From: Cristatella mucedo | Lineage: Eukaryota > Bryozoa > Phylactolaemata > Cristatellidae | Assembly: GCA_009760855.2 (NCBI GenBank) | Contig: WPIO01000008.1 | Coordinates: forward strand, 6,930,001 to 6,994,000 | DNA: 64,000 nucleotides | Reading direction: 5' to 3' | Shown here: positions 49,701 through 56,379 of the stretch, piece by piece | Numbering within the stretch: position 1 is the stretch's first letter | How the letters are laid out: every line of letters starts with the position of its first letter | The notes under the pieces: model-generated | What the model saw: only the letters and a program-made list of their open reading frames with translations | Database searches by the model: none | Told to the model about the DNA's origin: nothing | Position numbers and translations under genes: made by a program

Positions 49701-50904
49701 ATTTTGAGTAGCCGGCATCGAAACAACCTTGGCTGCACCGACTTCACCTAGGGTAAGTCAGGTAACAAATGTAGCAAGCACTCGTGACTGTAGGTGCCAA
49801 GAAAGCATAACTACTTCCTGTGCAAGCTACGACAATGGTATGGCACGGCTAGCCACTAGCTCAGCCAGTTTGCAAGATGCGATCTTATCTGTCAAAGTTG
49901 CATGTGCCTCAGGAAAAGATTCAAGCGGTGCGAAAAAAGTTTCCAGTTTCCTAACAGACCCTAAACCTTCATCCCATATGCCTGACTCGTCCAAGCTGTT
50001 CAGTGCCCAGGGGACGACAGGCAGTTGATCTAAGTTCTCTTGGGGTGCTATACAAATGAATTATATTTATTTCTGTGCCCAGCAATTAAAATTCTCTAAA
50101 TAATCTTGTTTTAGGTTGTCATACACATATAACTTAAAGCTACATGAATAACACGGATGCATTTTTTTAGGCTGTTATACACACAGAGGACATAGCACCA
50201 CACTCCTAATCAAGAATGGCAGGCACTTTGAGGCTATACTTCAATAATAATGACAAATAAGTTGTATCACACAGATAAATGTTTGGGCTTTCATCACGAG
50301 TACAGTCAGTACGAGTACGAGCACAGGAGTACATACAAGTAAGGCTCAATCTGCAAATCCATTAATACACAGAATTGCCCACGTCCATCATCAATCGCCA
50401 TGCTATGACAAGATCTATAACCAGTACCAAGTATTAAAAGATCAAATAAGCTAAAAGTACAGGTGCAAGACAAGCCAACCGAACTCATTGGGTACCTGCA
50501 GTCATGGAGTTGCTTCTACTACTCCGCTGAGAACCACGGTCGGTTAAGGCAGTAACGTTTTGCACATCAGCCGAGTTTATGCCAGAGCCACTGCTGTTGC
50601 TGCCTCCACCATTCTGCTTAGGGTCAGCCAAAGGCGCTCCTGGTGCCAACGGTCCTTTAGAGTGCCTCAGAGCTGGAGACAACGGTCGGCCAGCACAGCC
50701 TGCTGTGCTCGCCCTGTCTGTCAGCACTCGCTGAGACGATGGCACAGCTGTAGCTAAGGCTCTGGTGGCAGTCGATAACCGAGCCTGCCCGGCATCGGTC
50801 TTGCGAATGCTTGCCACTGGTCGTCTGGCGATTTCTTCAGCCTTGCCAGTCAACGCAGTAGCCGTACCCTGCGCAGGAGCCCTTCTTGCCGGAGGTGTTG
50901 CCAT
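15203..50904 (-). CDS. KIF14: Kinesin-3 family motor protein, KIF14-like, 32 proposed exons
   Basis: The product is a microtubule motor that hydrolyses ATP to move along or cross-bridge microtubules; KIF14 proteins act at the spindle midzone and midbody. Proposed exons, 5' to 3': 50904-50496, 49747-49513, 46281-46009, 44863-44773, 44436-44335, 43716-43633, 40938-40831, 40419-40181, 38905-38611, 38342-38220, 38053-37890, 37573-37471, 36770-36607, 36441-36294, 34080-34036, 32232-32176, 29163-28906, 28767-28483, 28040-27774, 27598-27515, 24245-24188, 23436-23316, 23075-22956, 22577-22306, 21429-21260, 19025-18906, 17761-17630, 17531-17474, 17436-17378, 16106-15935, 15901-15793, 15515-15203. All introns are GT-AG. 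Phases agree except at junctions 18/19, 20/21 and 24/25, where an exon or splice site is still wrong. About 1,745 codons is close to the length known for vertebrate KIF14. The extension before the motor and the FHA after it favour KIF14 over KIF1, KIF13 or KIF16. Confidence 0.8.
15902..15934 (-). other. 33-base candidate intron in the kinesin gene
   Basis: A strong donor (GTGAGT) follows exon 30 at 15935, and an acceptor TAG ends 33 bases later at exon 31. Without splicing the frame stops within eight codons; with it the frame runs on through exon 31 into the last exon in phase. Confidence 0.55.
16162..16220. repeat. Inverted repeat in a kinesin intron
   Basis: AGCTCGAG and GCTCATGCTC on the left are matched by GAGCATGAGC and CTCGAGCT on the right, giving an imperfect hairpin with an eight-base loop. 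Confidence 0.6.
16960..17130. repeat. AC-rich low-complexity tract in a kinesin intron
   Basis: The plus strand is a long run of CA-rich sequence (ACACACAC and CACGCACGCG among others) without a fixed unit. Translated frames through it are composition artefacts. Confidence 0.7.
17437..17473 (-). other. 37-base candidate intron in the kinesin gene
   Basis: The donor GTTCTG at 17473 and acceptor CAG at 17437 join exons 28 and 29 in phase (1/2). Read-through hits a stop two codons later. The donor is weaker than in the 33-base case. Confidence 0.4.
17888..17985 (+). pseudogene. Inverted partial copy of kinesin exon 30
   Basis: The plus strand here encodes [20 protein letters not shown] followed by LLCP and the donor GTGAGTTATC. 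The real exon 30 on the minus strand (15935-16106) encodes [24 protein letters not shown] and the same donor. DNA identity is roughly 80% by eye over about 100 bases, extending past the splice donor. It lies in the intron before exon 27 in the opposite orientation, so it cannot be spliced into the gene. It is most simply an old inverted duplication. A second, plus-strand paralogous gene is the alternative, but I see no other matching exon. Confidence 0.6.
18293..18425 (-). repeat. tRNA-derived SINE (family D)
   Basis: Read on the minus strand the body has CCTTTATTGCCCACTGCAAG and the end CCCCTATATAAATAAGG. The tRNA-like head is decayed, and a 22-base internal segment (GGATTGCTTGCAGT) is duplicated. 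Confidence 0.65.
19225..19356 (-). repeat. tRNA-derived SINE (family C)
   Basis: The minus strand has the head TTGGCCCAGTGTTTAAGGTG, the B box GTGGGCTCGAGCCC and the tail GAGCGCCTGAGTAGATATTA. It lies in the kinesin intron before exon 26. Confidence 0.75.
19868..20253 (+). repeat. Tandem duplication of a roughly 190-base unit
   Basis: Copy one (about 19868-20053) and copy two (about 20070-20253) share the start CTAGTCGACAAAGCATTTTT, the middle GCCAGCACATCCA and the end CCCAGATCTCAGTATGCAG. They differ at scattered positions and by a few small gaps. The duplication lies in a kinesin intron. Confidence 0.8.
20938..20965. repeat. GA dinucleotide microsatellite
   Basis: Uninterrupted GA repeats in a kinesin intron. 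Confidence 0.9.
21260..28040 (-). CDS. KIF14: KIF14-like gene, helical tail, first part (exons 19-25)
   Basis: No named domain is recognised. The exons encode Ala/Ser/Leu-rich helices, supported by splice sites and phase: 28040-27774 to 27598-27515 (Asp codon split 1/2), 24245-24188 to 23436-23316 (phase 0), 23436-23316 to 23075-22956 to 22577-22306 (Ala codons split 1/2), and 21429-21260. Typical segments are [39 protein letters not shown] and [20 protein letters not shown]. Junctions 20/21 and 24/25 are out of phase. A later donor at about 22229 for exon 24 would fix 24/25. The acceptor of exon 19 has alternatives further upstream (for example near 28150). Confidence 0.6.
21530..21990 (-). 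mobile_element. LINE family B 3' end fragment
   Basis: The minus strand encodes [19 protein letters not shown] and [20 protein letters not shown], then the family B 3' UTR ending in ACATTACAT-type repeats at 21530. The polymerase part is open for about 128 codons, the best preserved family B C-terminus here. Confidence 0.82.
23900..23990 (-). mobile_element. LINE family A 3' tail fragment
   Basis: Only the 3' terminal block is present (AGTGCCTAGAAAGAGATTCA on the minus strand) followed by ATT repeats. It lies in the kinesin intron between exons 21 and 22. Confidence 0.7.
24795..25075 (+). mobile_element. LINE family B 3' end fragment
   Basis: The plus-strand 3' UTR block contains CTCTTTGTTGCGCGAGACGA and GGAGTTACTGCCGGAGATAC. 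It is the opposite orientation to the kinesin gene. Confidence 0.78.
25530..25695 (-). repeat. tRNA-derived SINE with a C-like tail
   Basis: On the minus strand a tRNA-like head (CCAGTAGGTAGGTGCTCACT and the B box GTAGGTTCGAGTCCTGC) is followed by a tail with CGCCTAAGGAGAGATTTAG. The head resembles family D and the tail family C, so it may be a distinct subfamily. Confidence 0.55.
26171..27135 (-). mobile_element. CR1/L2-type LINE, polymerase C-terminus and 3' UTR (family A)
   Basis: A frame of 226 codons (27116-26436) encodes the C-terminal part of a non-LTR polymerase [95 protein letters not shown]. The 3' UTR ends in an ATT microsatellite (TAA repeats on the plus strand, 26172-26201), the usual terminal repeat of this element class. 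It is 5'-truncated before the reverse-transcriptase core. It lies in the kinesin intron between exons 20 and 21, in the gene's orientation. Confidence 0.88.
28483..36441 (-). CDS. KIF14: KIF14-like gene, stalk and post-FHA segment (exons 14-18)
   Basis: Exon 14 (36441-36294), the very short exons 15 (34080-34036, 15 codons) and 16 (32232-32176, 19 codons) and exon 17 (29163-28906) encode charged coiled coil such as [13 protein letters not shown] and [20 protein letters not shown]. Exon 17 ends with [16 protein letters not shown]. Exon 18 (28767-28483) has [20 protein letters not shown], the segment (TFWSxEKF) that follows the stalk in several kinesin-3 proteins. If the exon 18 donor (GTGAAG) is not used, a stop at 28456 would end a short isoform. 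The junction to exon 19 is not phase-consistent as drawn. Confidence 0.8.
29190..30475. other. Kinesin intron, AT-rich, no exon seen
   Basis: The stretch between exons 16 and 17 has TAA/TAG-rich low-complexity sequence at about 29318-29410 and a short GT run at 29445-29458. No coding segment with splice support is visible. Confidence 0.5.
30480..30590 (-). mobile_element. LINE family A 3' tail fragment
   Basis: The terminal block AAAGCGCCTAGAAAGAGATT (minus strand) and a short ATT repeat remain. It lies in a kinesin intron. Confidence 0.75.
30600..32170. other. Kinesin intron, nothing recognised
   Basis: Open frames are short. No repeat family seen elsewhere in the window matches this stretch. 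Confidence 0.4.
32975..33970 (-). mobile_element. LINE family A copy, rearranged
   Basis: The minus strand carries the 3' UTR (32975-33245) and the polymerase C-terminus (33372-33926: [39 protein letters not shown]). Between them, at about 33246-33371, lies a second 3' end in the opposite orientation. A short duplication of the CLDKD segment (at about 33800-33840) is also visible. Dead copy in a kinesin intron. Confidence 0.82.
33246..33371 (+). mobile_element. Inverted LINE family A 3' tail inside another copy
   Basis: The plus strand reads AAAGCGCCTAGAGAGAGATT, TTCACTGAGGGTGCTTTATC and an ATT repeat (33358-33368), the 3' terminus of family A. It is embedded in the minus-oriented copy and is either a nested insertion or an inversion formed during retrotransposition. 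Confidence 0.75.
34601..34748 (+). repeat. tRNA-derived SINE (family C), well preserved
   Basis: The head has TTGGCTCGGTGGCTAAGGTG and the B box GTGGGCTCGAACCCTGC. The tail has AGCACCTGTATAGAGATTAA, TTTTCTTAGGGTGCTATACA and an AT-rich end. It lies in a kinesin intron, antisense to the gene. Confidence 0.82.
34870..35945 (-). mobile_element. LINE family A, polymerase C-terminus and 3' UTR
   Basis: This is the longest family A copy in the kinesin introns. Minus-strand frames encode [20 protein letters not shown] (upstream of the segments seen in other copies), [40 protein letters not shown] and the [19 protein letters not shown] region, with a frameshift near 35520. The 3' end has an ATT-type repeat at about 34876-34889. 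Confidence 0.85.
36607..38053 (-). CDS. KIF14: KIF14-like gene, FHA domain (exons 11-13)
   Basis: Exon 11 (38053-37890) has [20 protein letters not shown], the linker seen before kinesin-3 FHA domains, then [15 protein letters not shown] and ADEH. Exon 12 (37573-37471) adds [12 protein letters not shown] and [16 protein letters not shown]. Exon 13 (36770-36607) adds [15 protein letters not shown]. The Gly-Arg, His and Asn-Gly positions of an FHA fold are present. FHA domains bind phosphothreonine peptides, so this part probably docks a phosphorylated partner or regulates the motor. Phases agree at both junctions. Confidence 0.9.
38220..38342 (-). CDS. KIF14: KIF14-like gene, neck coiled coil (exon 10)
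   Basis: The exon reads [20 protein letters not shown] and on to ENTGIALK, the kinesin-3 neck/CC1 segment that joins motor and FHA (family pattern: TWEEKL). Together with the end of exon 9 ([10 protein letters not shown]) it makes an amphipathic helix. Acceptor and donor are both clean and in phase 0. Confidence 0.88.
38355..38485 (-). repeat. tRNA-derived SINE (family C)
   Basis: The minus strand has TTGGCCAACGGGTAAGATG, GTGGGCTCGAGCTCAG and AGTGCCTGAATAGAGATCAG. It lies in the short intron between kinesin exons 9 and 10, 13 bases upstream of exon 10, where it may form part of the acceptor region. Confidence 0.7.
38611..46281 (-). CDS. KIF14: KIF14-like gene, kinesin motor domain (exons 3-9)
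   Basis: Exon 3 holds [10 protein letters not shown] and the ATP-binding P-loop [11 protein letters not shown]; exon 4 [18 protein letters not shown]; exon 5 [17 protein letters not shown]; exon 6 [16 protein letters not shown]; exon 7 [20 protein letters not shown] with switch I; exon 8 switch [13 protein letters not shown] and [12 protein letters not shown]; exon 9 [33 protein letters not shown] and the kinesin-3 neck start [13 protein letters not shown]. Every catalytic motif is intact and all junction phases match, including a tryptophan codon split between exons 8 and 9. The domain spans about residues 201-560 of the predicted protein. Confidence 0.93.
39368..39401. repeat. Perfect palindrome, 14-base arms, on a tRNA B-box-like core
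   Basis: ACCCTGTAAGGTCG and CGACCTTACAGGGT are exact inverted copies separated by six bases (AACCCA). The core GGTCGAACCCACGACC resembles a SINE B box, so it may be the scar of a SINE head. Confidence 0.85.
40637..40704. repeat. CT dinucleotide microsatellite
   Basis: About 32 uninterrupted CT units lie in the kinesin intron between exons 7 and 8. The arginine-glutamate frames on the minus strand are artefacts of this tract. Confidence 0.95.
41655..42240 (+). mobile_element. LINE family B, internally deleted copy
   Basis: The plus strand has three separated polymerase pieces: [20 protein letters not shown], then [20 protein letters not shown], then [15 protein letters not shown], joined by deletions, followed by the family B 3' UTR and ACATTACATT end. 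The kinesin intron between exons 6 and 7 contains it. Confidence 0.8.
42245..43630. other. Kinesin intron, nothing recognised
   Basis: No additional exon is needed here: exons 6 and 7 join in phase with the exact residue spacing of the kinesin motor. No repeat family is matched. Confidence 0.5.
45488..45556 (+). repeat. 33-base tandem duplication
   Basis: Two copies of a 33-base unit containing AAGTATCAAAACCAGTGGCT and AAAAAGAACTT follow head to tail. The unit is a multiple of three, but no coding role is supported. Confidence 0.85.
46455..46890 (-). mobile_element. LINE family A 3' end fragment
   Basis: The minus strand carries the family 3' UTR (AAAGCACCTAGAAAGAGATT) with ATT-like end at about 46460-46470 and the last polymerase codons, degenerate. 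It lies in the kinesin intron between exons 2 and 3. Confidence 0.75.
46930..47220 (-). mobile_element. LINE family B 3' end fragment
   Basis: The terminal UTR block (CTCTTTGTTGCGTGAGACGA on the minus strand) directly follows the family A fragment, so the two copies are juxtaposed or nested. Confidence 0.78.
47877..48045 (+). repeat. tRNA-derived SINE (family D), well preserved
   Basis: Its head (GTGAGCCGCGATGGCACACT, then B box GTGGGTTCGAATCCTGTG) and body (AATCCTTTATCGCCCTTGCA, GGTGATAGCCGTTAAGGCTC, CAAAAGAGGCTGTTAAATCA) give the clearest view of this family. Confidence 0.82.
48050..49510. other. Kinesin intron 2, no exon needed
   Basis: Exons 2 and 3 join in phase with correct motor-domain spacing (VRPFTQ then RELGGG), so no coding exon is expected here. 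No repeat family is recognised. Confidence 0.5.
49513..50904 (-). CDS. KIF14: KIF14-like gene, N-terminal extension (exons 1-2)
   Basis: Exon 1 (50904-50496) starts at an ATG followed by G ([13 protein letters not shown]); an in-frame stop lies just upstream at about 51001-51003. It encodes a basic, Ala/Ser/Pro-rich, probably disordered stretch with [13 protein letters not shown] at its end. Exon 2 (49747-49513) continues in phase (G split 1/2) through another low-complexity stretch and ends with the first motor strand, [13 protein letters not shown]. About 200 residues therefore precede the motor; KIF1, 13 and 16 begin with the motor, whereas KIF14 has such an extension. In vertebrates this part binds PRC1; I see no motif that proves this here. 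Confidence 0.7.
50028..50075 (+). repeat. SINE family C tail fragment
   Basis: Only the 3' tail (TAAGTTCTCTTGGGGTGCTA and AATGAATTATATTTATTT) is present in kinesin intron 1, a 5'-truncated insertion. Confidence 0.65.
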
Positions 50905-51349
50905 GCACGAGAACACGGGCTGCCGGTTGTTGCAGCTACACCGAAAGCAGACCAAATCGATCGGCTTGAGGTCCGACCCAGCCACTACCGGACTTTCCAC
51001 TTAACCATCAACACTGCACCAGAAAGCTTGCTAGCCAGCGATACTGCACAAACTCTTGGTTGCAATGAGATAGCCTAAGGAGCAGGACAGCAGCTCACGA
51101 AACCAGCAAGAGCAGTGAATTATAACTCCAGTACAACAGCAGACCGACTGCAGAAGGTCGGACGGAGGCTTAGTAATGTCTATCCCCTAGTTCAGAAGCT
51201 TTAAGCCACACATATGACCTTGCAAGCACATTGGGGTTGCTGTCAGTCCTGGGCACCATTTAAGTTCGGCTAGCAGTAACTGTCTAGGAAAGCAGCTCAC
51301 AAATTCGTAAGTATCGGAAAACAGCCCAAAAGCCAGGAACTCGCTGCTA

Positions 51350-51448
51350 AGGTTCTCAAACTTTGCCTCGAGGTTAGAAAAAAGAAACTAGCGCTGCTTC
51401 AGTTCTCAAACTTTGCCTCGGGGTTAGACATAAGAAACTAGCACCCCC
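51350..51448 (+). repeat. Tandem duplication of a roughly 50-base unit
   Basis: Two copies share GTTCTCAAACTTTGCCTCG, then GGTTAGA and AAGAAACTAGC. Confidence 0.8.
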
Positions 51449-51744
51449 AGGCACTGGCAAAACAATATTAGCTATGGCGAGGCAGACGTAAAAGCAACAA
51501 GGGGTGTTCAACTCGATGGTTTTTGAGGTGAACTATCCCGAGCTGTTTAGCATGTCTTGTATCTACGTTGACAGCAGTTCTGCTTGCCGACCTGTCGAGG
51601 AATACTGACATATTTACCACAGTGCTTAGGCACTATGACACTGAGCATGCTGCCACTAACTATATTTGCATGCTGACCCTGTGCATGTCACCTTTAACCA
51701 TGTTATGCTTGTTGACATTGACCATGCTACCACTAATTATAAAC

Positions 51745-51885
51745 AAATAATTCATTATATAGCGCCCCAAGAGAACTTAATCTCTATTCAGGCGCTTCAC
51801 ATATGCCTCGGGGCTCGAGCCCACGACCTCAGTTACACCTTGGTCGGGGCGAGCACTTTAACTGCTAGACCAAACCAGCTATTCG
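51745..51885 (-). repeat. tRNA-derived SINE (family C), well preserved
   Basis: The minus strand has TTGGTCTAGCAGTTAAAGTG, GTCGTGGGCTCGAGCCCCG and AAGCGCCTGAATAGAGATTA, ending GCGCTATATAATGAATTA. Confidence 0.85.
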
Positions 51886-51889
51886 ATCA

Positions 51890-51972
51890 TGCTTCCTTTA
51901 CAGCATATGTAAAGTGCCTAGAAAGAGATTAAATTCTATGAGGGCATTATACAAATATATTATTATTATTAG
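51890..51972 (+). mobile_element. LINE family A type 3' tail fragment
   Basis: GTAAAGTGCCTAGAAAGAGA, TTAAATTCTATGAGGGC and an ATT repeat end. It directly abuts the SINE in opposite orientation and is intermediate between LINE A and SINE C tails. Confidence 0.6.
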
Positions 51973-51979
51973 CGTTCAA

Positions 51980-53260
51980 ATAAGCTGGCATCTTTTTGCA
52001 TAAGGGGCACATTATTTCGCCGAATGATATGCACCCGTCCGCCGGCTGCGCAGCATTAAGTTATAAGATTCAAAACGCACTCGCATACACTTCAACTTTT
52101 AAAAATGACCACCAAAATGTATTCGCAAACGCAGGGACCCTAGCAGGCTCGGGTGTACTTGGCGAATACCGCTATGACCACGGCTTAGGGGACAACCGGA
52201 AAGCCAGAAGCTGCAATGAGGCCAGACGCCAAAGCTGTCGTTAAAATCTGCGGCGCAAACAAGAAATTCCCAGGTGAACTCACAGCCACCCAAATCTGCT
52301 GACCAGTTCTTTAAGAAGAAGACTAAATTCGGACTAGTCAGGGAAGGTCGCACACTCGACGCAGGCACGAAATCAGCGCCAACCTAGCCTATTGGTTACC
52401 GCATCCGCTTCCGGTATAGCGGTGGGCGAGACCCGTACGTCATTACTAGTCGACTCCCCTGGGTCGTAACGTAAGGCGACGGTAGTCCGACTACCGCTGG
52501 CGGACAAACCTGGAGAAATGGGCGCACTAAACCGCAAGTGTGGAATTGGTGGTTTACTACTTGGTAATGCTCTCTCTCGCGCGCTCGCCGGGCGATCGAA
52601 AATAACTTGAGGCAAACATCCGGTCATTTGCCTCCTTATTAGAAACGAATCCCACCGGGCCGCAAGTTTCGGTTTGAAAGGAGCGGCCATTACTCGCCGC
52701 CGGCAGACTGCTGTGCTTGCGCTCACGCGCAAAATCGTAGCCGTACTAGGGCCTGGCTATTGCGACTTAGTTCGCCTAGAGTGGGCGCCCGTCGTATTGT
52801 TAACGCTGGTGGCATTCCTCCCGCATTGCAGTCCCCCATTTAGCCACCCCAGCTGCGCTGCCTGTCCTCATAGCAGGGACCGCAGCCATCGTGCCATTAA
52901 TCAAGTTTTGCCCTGCAGGATATATGTTCGATATAGCTTGGTTGCTATAATCCTGCGGGACACCGGAGTCCCTTAAAGCCTCCATTAACCTGAAGCCGGC
53001 CAGTGCCCCATCACTGCCCGACCTTGCCAGTTCGTGTATTTCCGGGCTGCCCGCGGTGGAACCTGGCTGTTGTGAGGTCACATGGCTGGAGCAGTCGCTG
53101 GCCTGTTCAATCTCTGGCCAGGGTCAGGGGATATTCACTTTACATCCGGCATACCGGCTGTCTCGGGAGAAGCCTTCGACCGCTGCACAACCACAGACCA
53201 ATACAAGCCGCCTTAGCTTACCCAGGACAGAGGTCACTTATACTTAGCTAAGCGCTCCCA
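51980..53260. other. GC-rich block, probably mobile-element derived
   Basis: Base composition differs sharply from both sides. Minus-strand frames at 53081-52800 (Gly/Ala/Ser-rich, with MTSQQPGSTAGSPEIHELA) and 52732-52373 are open, but neither has a recognisable domain. A retroelement gag-like start is possible but not shown. A tRNA-like segment is embedded at 52383-52440. Confidence 0.35.
52383..52440 (+). repeat. tRNA-like segment, possible SINE head
   Basis: TAGCCTATTGGTTACCGCAT resembles an A-box region and GGGCGAGACCC a degenerate B box, with about the right spacing. No acceptor stem is visible, so a functional tRNA gene is unlikely. Confidence 0.4.
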
Positions 53261-53264
53261 TTTC

Positions 53265-54100
53265 TCTTTCAGTCGTCTACGGGTTTAGCTGCCATATGTA
53301 ATTAAGGAACAATTTCCTTCGTTGATTTCATGCTTATCGTTAATAACGCCTCCACCCAGGAGTAATTATTCGGATGCAAATGTCGAACCAGAGAGGAGAC
53401 AGTGGATTGAAATTTTTCTTTTCACTTACAAGTATGCCAACCGTGAGCGATTTCCCAGCATGCATAGCTTGCCAATATTTTTCCATGTAGTGAATTCTAT
53501 GCTACATTCAAAGCTCTCAATTATCGTTACTGCCTTCTCCCTTCCTTACGATATGAAGTGCAGAATAAAGACTGAGAAAACGAACTGATAACATGTATAA
53601 ACCTCTTGGTAACCATTACTAACTAGTGGTATTGGCAACTTTACAACCTTTAACCAGCTACTAGTATCACCAGTTGTCCGTGGATGATGGGCAGCCACGA
53701 CTTTACTACCACTAATCGTTGGTTTCTGTTTTGTTCACACCATCAAAGTGGAAGCATTTCAGCTGGGTACAGCACATAACTCGATATGAAGGACTCCTTT
53801 CTGTTTATTTCAGAATTATGGCAAGAATGAGATGTCCTGATATTTTTATTTCAGATGTGATGTTCACTTTTGTTATTACACTTTTTGTGGATTAGGCTTT
53901 TCAAACAGCGATTTCTGTTGCTAGCCTTTGTCCATAGGTTATGATTTTGTGTATATTGTGCTGCTAAAGTCTGATGCTACTTCCATGCAACAGATTGTAG
54001 GTTGTATTTGGAAACAGGTTGACAGAGGTCAATCGTAGAGTGTTGAATCGTAGACCATCTGTTTTGAACCGTGTGCCACATGATCAAAGAAGTTGAAAAA
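53265..54100. other. Intergenic AT-rich stretch, nothing recognised
   Basis: It lies between two GC-rich blocks. Short frames only. Confidence 0.35.
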
Positions 54101-54104
54101 TTAA

Positions 54105-54600
54105 TCATATGCCTCAGAATGGCCATGGGATATTCATGTGTACCCTAGAGTCGGCGGACCCACTGACATTCGATATGTCGGGCTGGGCGTCGCCTTGCCC
54201 CGGAAGGGTAAAGCCTGGGGTCAGCTCCCAGAGTTCCGAGGACGGGAACTGGGTACACCGTGCTCGCTCTTTCGGCAGAAGCTCTCGACGGTGTTGGACA
54301 TCCGCTCCGTCTACCACAGAGCACTCAGCTAGCCGGGTCTTGGACGGCTTACGCGTGTACTGGTAAAACGGAGTCCTGCGACGGTGCGACTGTGGAAGCC
54401 GACTGAGCACCAACACGTTTGTCCGCACTTGCGGTGTCATCCCGCACCCTTTAGTTTACCTTGTATAGGACCTTCCTCTGTAGGCTTGTTTAGTGCCCTC
54501 CTTTGTATAGCGCATGCGTGTGTATTATATAAAGTGTTGCGTACCCGATCGATCACGCGTGAACCACTGTTACCGGAGGGCCCGGCATAACGACCCAGAA
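54105..54600 (+). mobile_element. Possible LTR-like block
   Basis: This GC-rich segment has a TATA-like ATTATATAAA at about 54525-54534 near its 3' side and ends in GGCATAAC, as many LTRs do. I cannot find a convincing TG start, target duplication or primer-binding site, so the call is tentative. Confidence 0.28.
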
Positions 54601-54649
54601 CGGACATAGATAGTAGCGAGCCATAGTGGGAGTTAGCCGCTGGCCCCTT

Positions 54650-55700
54650 GAACTCGGTAACACATGTATTGCCTCACAATTCTCTCAATCGAAGCCATTG
54701 CTGCGTGGTTGGAGGAAACTTCGTTGCAGCTTGCAGTTCTTTTCAGGGAGCAGGAAAAGCAGCAGATGCAACCATTGGATCATGCACTGTATTTAAGGTG
54801 GAGCCTGCGGTTCAATATTTTCTGGATCATACAGCTGTATCAAGCCTATTAGCCATATAATGCATCAGGGTGCTGCTTTGCTACTTGAATCATGCTCAGC
54901 TTGCTTCCAGTGTTCTACTTCACAAAAGACCTAACGTCACATTCTTTTCCTGTTTGATTCACTTCTGCCGGCTCTTGTGTGCACAAAGGCAATGATGCAC
55001 GGGCAATCGGCATAATCAGGTGTGGATCATGAAATATCTGTTATCACTGATCATTCTGCCAAAGTGCTGATAGCACCAATAAGGAAAGGACCGATACTGT
55101 AAATAAATGTGTAACCTTGCTAATGCCTCAGCTGCTTTCACTCTACAGCATGGCTATTAGCTCTTTTCCAATTTTCTGCATTCAAATCGCTTTGGTAGTT
55201 GTGAATTGTGAAAGCATGAAATGCTACGAGTTCATACCAACTAGTCTGCCGGCAGAACATTAAGGGCCTACGAGTTACTACCTACTACTTCACACTGGTT
55301 ACTGGGAGCCACAATAGCTGTAACGCATACCTATGAAGGCCGTTTCTAGGTTAGTACCTCGATGTTTTCATCAAGACTGAATAGACAGGAGGTCAAAGAA
55401 GGTAGGGCAGGATCACAAGGTCGGTCTGCTTTCGGCAATTCTGCCATCTGATTCCAAGAAAATTGGACTATGCGATTCTATCTTCTCTGCTTCAGTGGCT
55501 CTCATTCAGTTTTGCTTATATTTGTTGAAAAGAATAGCTTTCATTTGGTTCTTATATTTCTTGGAGTAATGGTCACCGTATCCTTTCGTTACCCGTGCAT
55601 TATGAAGTCTTGATTATAGCCCTTTTGAAATGGCTTTTTATATAATGCGGTACTTTATTTCTCCAAACTTGGACACTATACATTTGACTCTTTCTCTACC
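54650..55700. other. Intergenic, nothing recognised
   Basis: No domain-bearing frame, splice-supported exon or shared repeat family is seen. Confidence 0.35.
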
Positions 55701-55705
55701 TATGT

Positions 55706-55772
55706 TTATATAATTAATTAATAAAATTTATATAATTAATTTATATATAAATAATATAATTAAATATATAAT
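55706..55772. repeat. AT-only low-complexity tract
   Basis: Nearly pure A and T with repeated TATAATTAATT blocks in both orientations. Confidence 0.8.
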
Positions 55773-56266
55773 GTTTAGATGGTTTCGTTTTTGTTTGAGC
55801 CTGTTTGCACGGCTTTCATACATTCGTGTGTCCAATAAACACTGGATATTTGCATTGTCAAATATATCTGTTTTGGTTTGAGTCTTACATGATTGGCTCT
55901 CATATCTTAGTAGTTGTCTATTTGGCCGGATCGTGGAGTGCAAGCGAATACGTTTATTGTGTTTGCATTTATGAATCCATTTGCTGGCAAGGTGTTTACA
56001 TGGGTTGCATGCTGCCCTGCTCCGGGATGAGTATGGAGACTTCGGTCTGAGTGCAGTTTGCTGAGATTGGAGCCACACTATTGCCTCCCAGCTAATCTCT
56101 GATGCCACTTGATTTGATTCTCGTTGGTCTGTCATACAATTGAGACTGCTGTCTTGTCTACTTTGGGAGATTGTGATATTTATTTACATCTTTGGTGCCC
56201 CCCTTTGTTCGGCTGAGACATGATCATAGTTGACCCCCTTCGGTTAGTTCGATCATGGTGACTACG

Positions 56267-56379
<113 letters not shown>

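Noticed and set aside
49729-50028. Plus-strand ORF of 99 codons ending at a SINE tail
   Set aside because: It lies in kinesin intron 1, has no known motif and no splice or promoter support.
55728-56135. 135-codon minus-strand ORF
   Set aside because: Low-complexity AT-rich C-terminus, no domain and no splice support; likely chance.
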